Assembly (NCBI GenBank): GCA_964610315.1
Contig: CAZSVM010000010.1
Coordinates: 23,981-87,980 of the forward strand
Length of the DNA stretch: 64,000 bases
Source: JAQVEM01 sp964610315
GTDB lineage: Bacteria > Actinomycetota > Humimicrobiia > Humimicrobiales > Humimicrobiaceae
Direction: 5' to 3'
Positions within the stretch are counted from its first letter, which is position 1. The number at the start of each line of letters is the position of its first letter. Below the pieces are notes generated by a model. The model was not told the origin of the DNA. It searched no databases and saw only the letters and a list, made by a program, of their open reading frames with translations. Made by a program: the position numbers and the translations under genes. Positions 16,738 through 26,106 of this stretch are shown here, in pieces.

Positions 16738-18678
16738 TTGCAGATGATTGAAATTCATTTTAAAAATACAGGAAAAATTAAAGTAGAAAAAGGGTCCAGT
16801 GTTCTGGAAGCATTAAGTAAATTAAACAAAGTAGTTGCAGATACGGCGGTAGCAGCGGAACTGGTAAACGATAAAGGTGAAGACTCTGAGAACAGACTGG
16901 TTGATTTGAATTTCGGAGTAGAAAAAGATTCTGTTTTCAATATTATTACTCCCCATAATGATGAAATAGCCGGCGATATATTAAATCACAGCTCCTCTCA
17001 TATAATGGCGGCGGCTATAAAAAAAATATTTCCGGATGCCAAATTTACCATTGGTCCTGCCATAAAAGAAGGATTCTATTATGATTTTGAAACTTTAAAA
17101 AATGTATCAGCAGAGGATCTTCCTTTGATTGAAGAAGAAATGAAAAAAATTATAAAGGCTGATTACCGGTTCGAAAGAAATGAGATAAGCAAGGAAGAAG
17201 CCAGAAAATTATTTAAAGACAACATATACAAGATAGAACTAATAAATGATATAAAAGATGATAAAGTCAGCATATATACCTGCGGAGATTTTGTTGACTT
17301 GTGTGCCGGACCGCATATTCCATCGACAGGAAGAGTGGGAGCATTCAAGTTATTAAGCGTCGCCGGGGCTTACTGGAGAGGAAACGAAAAAAACAAGATG
17401 CTGGCCAGAATATACGGGACATCGTTCTTTAAAAAAGAGGATTTAAAAAGGTATCTCGAAAAATTGGAAATAGCCAGAAGAAGCGATCACAGGAAGATAG
17501 GCAGAGATCTGGATCTGTTCAGTTTTCATGATGAAGCACCGGGATTTCCTTTTTTCCACCCCATGGGAAAGAAACTTATAGATATAATACTGGAATACTG
17601 GAAAGATGAACATTTAAAAGAAGGTTATATGGAGATAAACACTCCCATTATACTCAGCAACCAGTTATGGAAAACTTCCGGCCACTGGGATAATTACCGA
17701 GAAAATATGTATTTTGTAAAAATCGATGAGGAAGATTATGCCATAAAACCTATGAACTGCCCGGGTACTATTTTAGTATATAAATCAAACCAGCACTCTT
17801 ATAAAGAGCTGCCTATAAAAATTGCCGAACTGGGATTGGTCCACAGGCATGAAAAATCAGGTGTTCTACACGGATTGTTCAGAGTGAGGAGTTTCACTCA
17901 GGATGATGCTCATATATTTTGCACGGTGGAGCAGGTGGGTAATGAAGTATCCGGGGTAATAAGTCTGGTTGACCGTATTTACAGAGTTTTTGGTTTTGAT
18001 AAATATAAGGTTGAGCTTTCCACCAAACCGGAAAAACGAATAGGAACCGACGAGATGTGGGATGAGGCTGAAAGTATATTAAAGGATGCCATGGAGACTA
18101 GCGGGCTGGAATATATGATAAATGAAGGTGAAGGAGCTTTTTATGGTCCCAAAATTGATTTTCACATAAGGGACTGTCTAGACAGAACCTGGCAGTGTGG
18201 TACCATACAGCTTGATTTTGCCATGCCGGAGAAATTTGATATCGAATATATGGGAGAAGATAATGCCAGACACAGGCCGGTAATGATTCATAGAACAGTT
18301 CTGGGGAGCATCGAAAGATTTATAGGTATACTTCTGGAGCATTACAGTGGAAATTTACCTCCATGGCTGGCTCCCCGGCAGATTACCATACTTCCTATTT
18401 CGGAAAAATATTATCGGTATGCTAAGAAGGTGTATGATTGTTTGAAGGTCAATGATTTCAGGGTGGAAATGGACAACAGAGTGGAATCATTGAGTAAAAA
18501 GATAAAACAGGCAGAGATTAAGAAAATACCCTATATGGTTATAATTGGTGAAAATGAGGAAAAAACTGAAACTGTAACCATAAGGAAAAAAATTGGCGGG
18601 GATATAAAAGAAATAAAACTGGAGGATTTTATAAGCAAATTAAAAAATATCGTCGGCAGTAAGGAAAAAAATTATTAG
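16738..18678 (+). CDS. thrS: Threonyl-tRNA synthetase
   Basis: Full-length 646-aa class II synthetase that charges tRNA-Thr. An N-terminal TGS domain (1-65) is followed by the editing domain with HSSSHIMAAA and the zinc-type motif YTCGDFVDLCAGPH, then the catalytic core with motif 2 AIKPMNCPGTILVYK, RHEKSGVLHGLFRVRSFTQD and the zinc ligands Cys/His/His, and the anticodon-binding domain (LAPRQITILPIS). The TTG at 16738 has AAGGA at the right distance; the ATG six bases downstream is the alternative and changes only two residues. No T-box leader is recognisable upstream. Confidence 0.98.
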   Translation: MQMIEIHFKNTGKIKVEKGSSVLEALSKLNKVVADTAVAAELVNDKGEDSENRLVDLNFGVEKDSVFNIITPHNDEIAGDILNHSSSHIMAAAIKKIFPDAKFTIGPAIKEGFYYDFETLKNVSAEDLPLIEEEMKKIIKADYRFERNEISKEEARKLFKDNIYKIELINDIKDDKVSIYTCGDFVDLCAGPHIPSTGRVGAFKLLSVAGAYWRGNEKNKMLARIYGTSFFKKEDLKRYLEKLEIARRSDHRKIGRDLDLFSFHDEAPGFPFFHPMGKKLIDIILEYWKDEHLKEGYMEINTPIILSNQLWKTSGHWDNYRENMYFVKIDEEDYAIKPMNCPGTILVYKSNQHSYKELPIKIAELGLVHRHEKSGVLHGLFRVRSFTQDDAHIFCTVEQVGNEVSGVISLVDRIYRVFGFDKYKVELSTKPEKRIGTDEMWDEAESILKDAMETSGLEYMINEGEGAFYGPKIDFHIRDCLDRTWQCGTIQLDFAMPEKFDIEYMGEDNARHRPVMIHRTVLGSIERFIGILLEHYSGNLPPWLAPRQITILPISEKYYRYAKKVYDCLKVNDFRVEMDNRVESLSKKIKQAEIKKIPYMVIIGENEEKTETVTIRKKIGGDIKEIKLEDFISKLKNIVGSKEKNY

Positions 18679-18819
18679 ATGAATTTTTTAATACTTTATT
18701 TTTTATAAAAATGTTCCTATAATTCTAATAATCCTTGTAATTCGGTCTTAAATTTTATTATACCGGTATTAACATAACATGACTTTTATATTTTATTAAT
18801 ATATCAAGGGGTACGTGAA

Positions 18820-20163
18820 ATGACATTAAAGGAAAGAGTAAAATTGTATACCACTAAAACCGCTATAAAAGGCGTACTTAGAATACTGCCTAAGATTTCC
18901 GACGATAGGTGGCTTTCCCTGATTAAAGGAAGGGTATATAAGCTTAAGAAAAAAGAAGAAAGAGATTTTCTGGAGAATTTACTAATAAATCTTAAGAGGC
19001 AGTCTTCCAGAGTATCTCCACAGGTGAGAGAAAAAGTAGTTATGAATTTGATAAATAATGCCATGATACAGGGTCAGCCCAGAAGGCTTGCTTTTGCTAA
19101 AAAATATGGCTTTAATCCGCCCAATCTTTTAGTAATGAGTCCCACCATGAGATGTAATCTGAAATGCTACGGGTGCTATGCCTGGCAGTATTCCAAAAAG
19201 AGCGACCTTCCCTATGATGTATGCAACAGAATAATAGAAGAAGCAAACAACATAGGGCTTTACTTCTTTGTTATTACCGGCGGGGAGCCATTTTGCTGGG
19301 ATAAATTATATGACTTTCTGGAAAGACATAATAATTCATTTTTCCAAATTTATACCAATGGTCAGTTGATAGATGACAAAGTGGCAAAGAAGCTGGCGGA
19401 ACTTGGGAATGCAGTTCCCTGTATAAGTGTAGAAGGTTTTGAAAAAGAAACTGACGAGAGAAGAGGAAAGGGAGCCTGGGCAAGAATTATGAAAGCAATG
19501 GATTCACTTAATAAAAATGGGGTGCTTTTTGGATTTTCGGTGACTGCAACCAGATCTAATAATGAATTGGTGGTAAGCGATGAATTTGTTGATTTGTTTA
19601 TAGAAAAGGGAGCATTCGTAGGATGGTACTTTAATTATGTTCCTATAGGTAAAAATCCGGCTTTGGAACTTATGCCCACTCCTGAACAAAGAGATTACAG
19701 ACGTAAAAGGATTCTGGAAATAAGGAGGAGCAAAAACCTGGTAATAGCTGATTTCTGGAATGACGGGCCGCTGGTAAACGGCTGCATGGCCGGCGGGAAA
19801 AATTATTTACATATTAATGTAAATGGAGATGTCGAACCCTGTGTTTTCGTTCACTTTGCTGCTGACAATATAAAAGAAAAAAGTCTGGTCGAAATTTTAA
19901 ATTCGGATTTCTTTAATGGATTCAGAAAAAGGCAGCCTTATACGAAAAATCATCTGAGACCATGCTGTATAATAGATAACCCTCATGTTTTAAGAGAAAT
20001 AGTTGCTGAAACCGGTGCTTATCCCACCCATGACGGGGCAGAGACAATCATAGGCTGTCTTGCAAAACCACTGGATAAATATGCAGGTGATTATAAAGAA
20101 ATTGCGGACAAGGCGTGGGAAGAAGAGTATGTTCCTGAAGAAGATGGAGAAGTAGCAGTATAG
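18820..20163 (+). CDS. Radical SAM protein with SPASM-like C-terminus
   Basis: A 447-aa enzyme. The radical SAM motif is CNLKCYGC (Cys112, 116, 119) followed by the GGEP segment (FVITGGEPF), and the C-terminal third has a cysteine set resembling a SPASM-type auxiliary cluster (NGCMAGG, VEPCVF, RPCCII, IGCLA). An N-terminal extension of about 100 residues precedes the core. The start follows AAGGGG. The overall architecture is that of heme/peptide-modification type radical SAM/SPASM proteins, but no peptide substrate or partner gene is nearby, so the reaction is unknown. It is monocistronic. Confidence 0.85.
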   Translation: MTLKERVKLYTTKTAIKGVLRILPKISDDRWLSLIKGRVYKLKKKEERDFLENLLINLKRQSSRVSPQVREKVVMNLINNAMIQGQPRRLAFAKKYGFNPPNLLVMSPTMRCNLKCYGCYAWQYSKKSDLPYDVCNRIIEEANNIGLYFFVITGGEPFCWDKLYDFLERHNNSFFQIYTNGQLIDDKVAKKLAELGNAVPCISVEGFEKETDERRGKGAWARIMKAMDSLNKNGVLFGFSVTATRSNNELVVSDEFVDLFIEKGAFVGWYFNYVPIGKNPALELMPTPEQRDYRRKRILEIRRSKNLVIADFWNDGPLVNGCMAGGKNYLHINVNGDVEPCVFVHFAADNIKEKSLVEILNSDFFNGFRKRQPYTKNHLRPCCIIDNPHVLREIVAETGAYPTHDGAETIIGCLAKPLDKYAGDYKEIADKAWEEEYVPEEDGEVAV

Positions 20164-20248
20164 ACAAAATAATTAATAATTAGTATAATTCCGAAATTAC
20201 CAATACAAATTTGTTAAAAAAATAGAAGGAATAAAAAAATAAGTAGAA

Positions 20249-20352
20249 ATCATCTATTTCTCACCAGATGGCAGTTTTATAAACTTGTTAATTTGGTTAT
20301 TTATATTTAAGTTCAAATAAATAGGTAGATGATTGATCTGCCTATTTTTTTT
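20249..20352 (+). promoter_or_regulatory. infC leader attenuator: intrinsic terminator with possible antiterminator
   Basis: A 12-bp stem (20319-20330 with 20336-20347, one G-T pair, loop GATTG) runs straight into eight T residues (20345-20352), an intrinsic terminator placed in front of infC-rpmI-rplT. Upstream, ATCATCTATTT at 20249-20259 can pair with the terminator's 5' arm with a two-base bulge and itself lies in a small hairpin (AGAAAT/ATTTCT). This is the logic of the L20-controlled leader known from the Bacillus infC operon. The pairing is seen; control by L20 is inferred. Confidence 0.7.
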
Positions 20353-20376
20353 AAAAATGAACCTGGGAGGTGTACC

Positions 20377-20895
20377 TTCAACGACGATAAGAAAATTCGT
20401 ATAAACGAACAGATAAGGATACCGGAGGTCAGATTAATATCGGAAGATGGTAAGCAGATCGGGATAGTTCCTATTAAAGAAGCATTAAAAACTGCCGAGC
20501 AAAGAGGGCTGGATCTGGTTGAAATTTCCCCTGGAAGCAATCCTCCTGTCTGTAAAATAATGGATTACAGAAAATATAAGTATCAGCTGGAAATATCGGA
20601 AAAATTAAAGAAAAAGAAGCAATCGCAGATTATCGTAAAAGAAATAAAATTGAGACCCAAAATAGATACAAATGATCTTAATACCAAAAAAAGGCAGATA
20701 GAAAAATTTTTAAAAAGTGGCTATAAGGTAAAAATAACTATTATGTTCAGGGGAAGGGAAATTGTGCACAAGGAAATTGGTATGAATATACTGGAAAGAT
20801 TAATGGAAGAATTAAAGGATAAATACACTCTGGAGTTGGAACCAAAGACGGATGGGTACAATATAATTACAATTTTGGCCCCGGCTTTGAAATAA
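20377..20895 (+). CDS. infC: Translation initiation factor IF-3 (start codon unresolved)
   Basis: IF-3 keeps the 30S subunit apart from 50S and checks initiator tRNA. Both domains are present: the N-domain from INEQIRIPEVRLISEDGKQIG and SPGSNPPVCKIMDYRKYKY, the linker, and the C-domain (KEIKLRPKIDTNDLNTKKRQ, then VKITIMFRGREI). The in-frame ATG at 20329 lies inside a terminator stem and is rejected. The only good ribosome-binding site is GGGAGGTG at 20365-20372, which points to a non-ATG start near 20377-20383; ATT at 20395 is the classical infC start but sits 22 bases away. Coordinates given are approximate at the 5' end. First gene of infC-rpmI-rplT-pheS-pheT. Confidence 0.93.
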   Translation, partial: FNDDKKIRINEQIRIPEVRLISEDGKQIGIVPIKEALKTAEQRGLDLVEISPGSNPPVCKIMDYRKYKYQLEISEKLKKKKQSQIIVKEIKLRPKIDTNDLNTKKRQIEKFLKSGYKVKITIMFRGREIVHKEIGMNILERLMEELKDKYTLELEPKTDGYNIITILAPALK

Positions 20896-20933
20896 AAGTG
20901 AACCCCAGAAATTAAACCGGAAGGATATTTATT

Positions 20934-21128
20934 ATGCCTAAAATAAAGACCCATAAAGGCGCTGCTAAAAGGTTCAAGGTAACCGGCAGCGGAAAAATTT
21001 TAAGAGTAAAAGCGTATAAGAGCCATATTTTAACCAAGAAGAACGCCGAAAGAAAAAGGCGGCTGAGGAAAATGCAGGAAGTATCTTCTTCCGATAAGAA
21101 GAAAGTAAGAAGGCTGCTAAGTAGATAG
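20934..21128 (+). CDS. rpmI: 50S ribosomal protein L35
   Basis: A 64-aa highly basic protein beginning MPKIKTHKGAAKRFKVTGSG, the standard L35 start, and ending in a basic helix (SSSDKKKVRRLLSR). It lies 38 bases after infC and 17 before rplT, the conserved order for these genes, with GGAAGG before its ATG. It is expected to be co-regulated through the leader before infC. Confidence 0.98.
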   Translation: MPKIKTHKGAAKRFKVTGSGKILRVKAYKSHILTKKNAERKRRLRKMQEVSSSDKKKVRRLLSR

Positions 21129-21145
21129 GGAAAGGTGTGATTTAA

Positions 21146-21502
21146 ATGACCAGAGTTAAAAGAGGACAATTAAAAAGAAAAAAGCATAAAAAAGTATTGA
21201 AAGAAGCGAGGGGATATTATGGTTCCAAAAGCAGGAGCTATAAGATTGCCAAAGAGCAGCTTCTTAAATCAATGAGCTATGCATACAGGGACAGAAAAAA
21301 TAATAAAAGAAATTTCAGGAGATTATGGATTACGAGAATAAATGCTGCAGCCAGAATAAATGGGATATCCTATAATGAATTTATTTGCGGCCTAAAGAAG
21401 GCCAGCATTGATATAAACAGAAAAATGTTGTCAGAAATGGCTGTAAAGGACCCTAATGCTTTTAAGAAATTAGCCGAGGCTGCAAAGAAACAGCTGGTAT
21501 AA
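21146..21502 (+). CDS. rplT: 50S ribosomal protein L20
   Basis: A 118-aa basic protein, MTRVKRGQLKRKKHKKVLKE, with the conserved GYYGSKSRSYKIAKEQ and NAAARINGISYNEFICGLKK segments. It is an early 50S assembly protein and, in several bacteria, the repressor of its own operon by binding the infC leader. That autoregulation fits the attenuator seen at 20319-20352. Ends four bases before pheS. Confidence 0.98.
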   Translation: MTRVKRGQLKRKKHKKVLKEARGYYGSKSRSYKIAKEQLLKSMSYAYRDRKNNKRNFRRLWITRINAAARINGISYNEFICGLKKASIDINRKMLSEMAVKDPNAFKKLAEAAKKQLV

Positions 21503-21506
21503 AATT

Positions 21507-22553
21507 ATGGATGAAGAAGAAAAAAAAGTAGATGAGCTAGAAAAAAAAATAAAGGCGGAACTTGATAATTTTAGCAGGGAACTGAAAGCTATAGAAAATT
21601 TAGGCGATCTGGAGAGAATAAGAACGAAGTATGTGGGGAAAAAAAGTTTCCTGATCAAAACCTTAAAAAATATCGGCAGTTTACCTCAATACCTAAAGCC
21701 AGTAATCGGCAAAAAGTTAAATACTGCACGCGGTGAAATCGAACGGAGTATACTGGAAAAGGAAAAAATTCTTAAGGGTATTGAATATGAAAAAAAACTA
21801 AGAGAAGAAATTATGGACCTTTCACTGCCGGGAAGAAGAATAGAAGCCGGAAGGAAAAATATAATTTCCAGAGTCATCGAAGAGATCGAGGAAATTTTTA
21901 TCGGTATGGGATTTCAAATTGCAGAAGGACCTGAGGCTGAAACTGATTATTATAATTTTGAAGCGCTAAATACTCCTGCCGATCATCCGGCGAGGTCTCT
22001 ACATGATACTTTTTTTATATCCGATAAAATTTTACTCAGGACTCATACCTCACCGGTTCAGATAAGATATATGGAAAATAACAAACCTCCCTTGTTAATT
22101 ATAGCGCCGGGTAAAGCATACCGCAGGGATTATGATGTATCGCACACTCCTATGTTTACCCAGATAGAGGGCCTGGTGATAGATAAAGGTATAAATTTTG
22201 GTAACCTTAAATGGACACTGGAGACATTTGCCCATGAAATTTTCGGAAAAAACAGAGAAGTGAGATTCAGACCACATTATTTTCCATTTACAGAGCCAAG
22301 TGCCGAGGTTGATGTATCCTGTAATATATGCGGTGGAAAAGGGTGCAGGGTATGTTCAGGAAGCGGATGGCTGGAAATTCTGGGTGCCGGAATGGTAGAC
22401 CCTAATTTATATTCATTTGTAGGATACCATCAGGAAGAAGTAAGCGGATTTGCTTTCGGCATGGGAATAGAGCGAATTTGTATGTTGAAGTACGGTATTG
22501 ATGATTTAAGGTTATTTTTTGAGGGTGATCTGAGATTTGTCAGCCAATTCTGA
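21507..22553 (+). CDS. pheS: Phenylalanyl-tRNA synthetase alpha subunit
   Basis: Catalytic subunit of the alpha2-beta2 enzyme, 348 aa. An N-terminal coiled coil (about 1-90) is followed by the class II core with FEALNTPADHPARSLHDTFF, RTHTSPVQIRYM (motif 2 region) and FRPHYFPFTEPSAEVDV, ending with GFAFGMGIERICMLKYGIDD (motif 3). A four-cysteine knuckle (CNICGGKGCRVC) is inserted before the last motif, as in many bacterial PheS proteins. Its start is four bases after rplT; pheT follows after 95 bases. Confidence 0.98.
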   Translation: MDEEEKKVDELEKKIKAELDNFSRELKAIENLGDLERIRTKYVGKKSFLIKTLKNIGSLPQYLKPVIGKKLNTARGEIERSILEKEKILKGIEYEKKLREEIMDLSLPGRRIEAGRKNIISRVIEEIEEIFIGMGFQIAEGPEAETDYYNFEALNTPADHPARSLHDTFFISDKILLRTHTSPVQIRYMENNKPPLLIIAPGKAYRRDYDVSHTPMFTQIEGLVIDKGINFGNLKWTLETFAHEIFGKNREVRFRPHYFPFTEPSAEVDVSCNICGGKGCRVCSGSGWLEILGAGMVDPNLYSFVGYHQEEVSGFAFGMGIERICMLKYGIDDLRLFFEGDLRFVSQF

Positions 22554-22648
22554 CTTTTGGTATGTCCTTAATCATTTGGGTTTTGTTATTTAATTATTTT
22601 TAAAAGGATATTTTGATTGTATATATTTGATGGAAGGCAGTTTAGGAA

Positions 22649-25054
22649 TTGAGAGTAACATTAAACTGGTTAAAAGAATTCCTGGATACGGATAAACTTG
22701 ATCCGGAGAATATTGCCGATATGCTGACCATGAGCGGAACCGAGGTTAAAAAAATTGAGAGTTTCGGCAGTAAATACCAGGATATAATAGTAGGGAAGAT
22801 CATAGATTTTTCCACCCACCCTGATGCTGATAAATTAGCTATGTGTAAAGTCGATACCGGTTCAAAAAGACTGGATATAGTATGTGGTGCAAAGAATTTT
22901 AAGAAAGGGGATATAGTAGCCGTTGCTCTTCCCGGAGCGAAATTAAAGGGCACAGTTATAAAGGAAAGTAAAATAAGAGGACAGATTTCCGAAGGAATGA
23001 TGTGTTCTGAAATGGAATTAGGCCTTTCTTCCGAATCGGAAGGTATAATGATCCTGGATGCCGATTGCAAGGTAGGGGAGAATTTCTCAAAATCGGTCGG
23101 CCTGAACGATATTGTCTATGAACTCGAGATCACGCCTAATCGGCCTGATTGCCTGAGCGTAATAGGGATTGCCAGAGAGATAAGTGCTCTAACTGGCTTC
23201 GAACTTATAATTCCCGGTTACCAATTTCAAAGAAGATTAAATATGGATTCGGAATTTGCTATTGAAATAGAAGATTATATCCTTTGCCCCCGTTATTCAG
23301 CTAAAATTTTTAAAAATATACCCAGCATGCAGTCTCCACAATGGCTTAAAAACAGATTGAGGTTGTGTGATGTAAGACCAATCGATCTTATTGTCGACCT
23401 GACCAATTATGTTATGCTGGAAACCGGCCAGCCTCTTCATGCTTTTGACCGGGATCTTTTATATTCTCCTAAAATTATAGTCAGGAAAGCAAAAAAAGGT
23501 GAGAAAATAAGAACGATCGACGATTCTTTGAGAATTCTGGATCAAGATGCGCTGGCGATAGCCGATGAAAATAAAGCAGTAGCTATTGCCGGTATTATGG
23601 GTGGAAAGGATACCGAAATAAATAAAGATACAAAAAATGTATTGCTGGAGTCGGCAAACTTTTTCGGGCCTTCCATAATGAAAACTTCCAAAAAAATAGG
23701 GCTGCGGTCGGAAGCCTCAAATAGGTTCGAGAAAAAAATCGATCCTCTTCTTACTTTATTTGCTATCGGAAGATTTGAGGATATTTTGAAAAAAGTTACC
23801 GGTTCGCAGCCAGAAGGATATATTTACGATAATTATAAAAAGATAAAAAGGGAAAGAAAAATAATTTTGAGAGCAGATAGGGTAAGTAAAATTCTGGGCA
23901 AGAATATCGAAAAAGAGGTAATATCCAGTATACTTACCGGTTTAAAAATTGAAAATAAAATAAAAAATAATACCATAGAAGCCTACGTACCTTCTCATAG
24001 ATACGAAGATCTGGAAAGAGAAATCGATCTGATAGAAGAGGTAGCCAGAATTTACGGATATGATAGATTGGACTCTATTCCTACAGCTACCAGTGATAAA
24101 CGGGGGAAATATACTTATTATCAGAAAATGGTGAGGGAAATAAGGCAATCTCTATGCAATATCGGACTGAATGAAGTTATAAATTATTCTTTTATTGGTG
24201 CCGAAGCAATTGAAAGGTTCAAACTAAATCTTGAGAATGATTATAAGGATAGTGTGGAGATATTAAATCCCATTAACGAAGATTTCAAATATTTAAGAAC
24301 CATGCTTCTTCCGGCGCTCATGAAAAATATCAAGGATAATATTAATCATAATATCAAGGATATTAGAATATTCGAAATATCAAAAGTTTTTAAAAAAAGA
24401 GGCAAAGATTTATTACCCCTGGAATTAAACAAGCTTGGAGTAATACTTACCGGAAAAGCCGTACAAAAGGGCTGGGGTCAGGTAGAAAGAAATATTGATT
24501 TTTATGATTTAAAAGGTATTTTGGAGTTTTTATCCGGTCTGTACTACCCCTATGGTAATCTGAAAATAGAAGAAGGACAGTATAAATTCTTCCATCCCCG
24601 AATAAGCGGTAAAATAAATATTAACCGGAAAGTTATGGGAATAATTGGGAAAATTCACCCTCTGATAATAGAGGAAACTGAAATTGGCCAGGATGTTTAT
24701 TATATGGAACTGGATATGGATGAGTTCATAAATAATGTAAAAGAAGCCAGGAAGTACAAATCTATACCCCCGTTCCCTTCCATAGATATCGATCTGGCAG
24801 TGGTGGTTGATGAAAAAATCGGGAATGGAGAAATTATAAATGAGATAAAAAAGAGTGGTGCCGGATTATTAAAGAAAGTGCGTTTGTTCGATATATATAG
24901 AGGAGCGCAAATAGAGAAAAGTAAAAAAAGTATGGCTTATGCCTTAAGTTTCAGGGATGATTCCAGAACTTTGAAGGATACGGAAATAGAAATAATAGTA
25001 AACAGAATACTTGAAAATCTGGGCAGGAAATTTAAGGCAAGGATTAGAGAATAA
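22649..25054 (+). CDS. pheT: Phenylalanyl-tRNA synthetase beta subunit
   Basis: Full-length 801-aa partner of PheS. Domains in order: the tRNA-binding OB domain (KIIDFSTHPDADKLAMCKVD), the B3/B4 editing domain (EITPNRPDCLSVIGIAREI, DLTNYVMLETGQPLHAFD), B5 (IEEVARIYGYDRL), the catalytic-like domain and a C-terminal ferredoxin-fold anticodon-binding domain (YKSIPPFPSIDIDLAVVVDE). The start is TTG at 22649; no ATG exists in frame nearby and the preceding TTTAGGAA gives a weak binding site, with GGAAGG further upstream. Confidence 0.97.
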   Translation: MRVTLNWLKEFLDTDKLDPENIADMLTMSGTEVKKIESFGSKYQDIIVGKIIDFSTHPDADKLAMCKVDTGSKRLDIVCGAKNFKKGDIVAVALPGAKLKGTVIKESKIRGQISEGMMCSEMELGLSSESEGIMILDADCKVGENFSKSVGLNDIVYELEITPNRPDCLSVIGIAREISALTGFELIIPGYQFQRRLNMDSEFAIEIEDYILCPRYSAKIFKNIPSMQSPQWLKNRLRLCDVRPIDLIVDLTNYVMLETGQPLHAFDRDLLYSPKIIVRKAKKGEKIRTIDDSLRILDQDALAIADENKAVAIAGIMGGKDTEINKDTKNVLLESANFFGPSIMKTSKKIGLRSEASNRFEKKIDPLLTLFAIGRFEDILKKVTGSQPEGYIYDNYKKIKRERKIILRADRVSKILGKNIEKEVISSILTGLKIENKIKNNTIEAYVPSHRYEDLEREIDLIEEVARIYGYDRLDSIPTATSDKRGKYTYYQKMVREIRQSLCNIGLNEVINYSFIGAEAIERFKLNLENDYKDSVEILNPINEDFKYLRTMLLPALMKNIKDNINHNIKDIRIFEISKVFKKRGKDLLPLELNKLGVILTGKAVQKGWGQVERNIDFYDLKGILEFLSGLYYPYGNLKIEEGQYKFFHPRISGKININRKVMGIIGKIHPLIIEETEIGQDVYYMELDMDEFINNVKEARKYKSIPPFPSIDIDLAVVVDEKIGNGEIINEIKKSGAGLLKKVRLFDIYRGAQIEKSKKSMAYALSFRDDSRTLKDTEIEIIVNRILENLGRKFKARIRE

Positions 25055-25061
25055 GTAAGAT

Positions 25062-25790
25062 ATGACAATAGAGTTCCCGGGCACCAGAGGGGAAATTGAA
25101 GAAAGCAGTGCCCAACATAAATATCACTCATCTCTTGTGGTAAGATATAAAAACACCGGAGCACTGGTTGATCTGGGAGTAAAATTCAACCCCCGGTTAA
25201 TAGATAGAATTAATGATTTTGATCTTATATTAATCACTCATGCTCACCCCGACCATTATCTATGGACTCTGAAAGATGAAAAAAGGGTAGATATTCCCGT
25301 ATATCTGACCGAAGTTACATTTGATTACGGAAAATATAAACCCTTAGGTTACAAGATTATTAAAAGCGACAGGGAATACAGGCTTAAGGATCTCAACATA
25401 ACTGCTTATCCGGTAATTCATTCTTTGAGATGCCCGGCGGTAGCCTATAAAATTAAGGGAGGTAAAACTTTAATTTATGCTCCGGATTTAGTGGATTTTG
25501 AAGAAGATAAGAGTAAAATACTGAATGGCATCGATTTATTGATAGCTGATGGTTCCAGCCTTAATATAAATATGGTAAGAAGAAGAGAAGGTAAACTTTT
25601 CGGACATACCAGAATAAAAACTATAATAGGCTGGTGCAAAAAATACGGGATAAGCCGGCTAATTATTACTCACTGTGGTAAACAGATAGTTACCATGGAT
25701 CAAAATAAACTGGCGGAAAAATTGAAAGAATATGCAGAAAAAAAAGTTAGGGTAGAGGTTGCTCATGACGGCTGGAAAATGGAATTATAA
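25062..25790 (+). CDS. Metallo-beta-lactamase-fold hydrolase
   Basis: A 242-aa soluble protein with the metal-binding signature THAHPDHYLW (His60, His62, Asp64, His65), then His at PVIHSLRCPAV, Asp in IYAPDLVDF, a second-sphere histidine in LFGHTRI, and LIITHCGKQ near the C-terminus. The layout resembles PhnP/RNase Z-like phosphodiesterases rather than true lactamases. It starts seven bases after pheT and is followed by a strong terminator, so it is the last gene of the infC-pheT unit. The substrate is unknown. Confidence 0.85.
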   Translation: MTIEFPGTRGEIEESSAQHKYHSSLVVRYKNTGALVDLGVKFNPRLIDRINDFDLILITHAHPDHYLWTLKDEKRVDIPVYLTEVTFDYGKYKPLGYKIIKSDREYRLKDLNITAYPVIHSLRCPAVAYKIKGGKTLIYAPDLVDFEEDKSKILNGIDLLIADGSSLNINMVRRREGKLFGHTRIKTIIGWCKKYGISRLIITHCGKQIVTMDQNKLAEKLKEYAEKKVRVEVAHDGWKMEL

Positions 25791-25806
25791 CTAAGACTTG
25801 AAAATT

Positions 25807-25837
25807 AAAATGGGTAAGAAAAAACTTACCCATTTTT
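25807..25837 (+). terminator. Intrinsic terminator after the infC-pheT-MBL unit
   Basis: A perfect 12-bp stem, AAAATGGGTAAG (25807-25818) with CTTACCCATTTT (25825-25836), an A6 loop and a T-run. The A-rich left flank would let it serve transcripts from either direction. It lies 16 bases after the hydrolase stop codon. The gap from here to 26106 holds no gene I can support. Confidence 0.9.
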
Positions 25838-26106
25838 ATGACGCTGCATTACTTTGTTTTAATTTATTTAAGGGCTCTATATCACCTCCCTTAATTTCCT
25901 TACAAACTAAGTTTCAATAGCTGTGTAACTGATACGGACTTCAAAAGACTCTTCCGATATTATTTTTATTTTAACAGTCAATAATGAATATTTTATGGAG
26001 AATTGACGGATGAAATTATTTTTATAGTAAATATGCTCCAGAATTTCTACATTTTTTTTTAATATAATTTCACCAAACTCACTAAAAAATTAAAAAGGGT
26101 GAAGAA

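Noticed and set aside
20329..20376. In-frame ATG upstream of infC as the start of IF-3
   Set aside because: The ATG is part of an intrinsic terminator stem with a following T-run, its binding site is too close, and the encoded residues are not IF-3-like.
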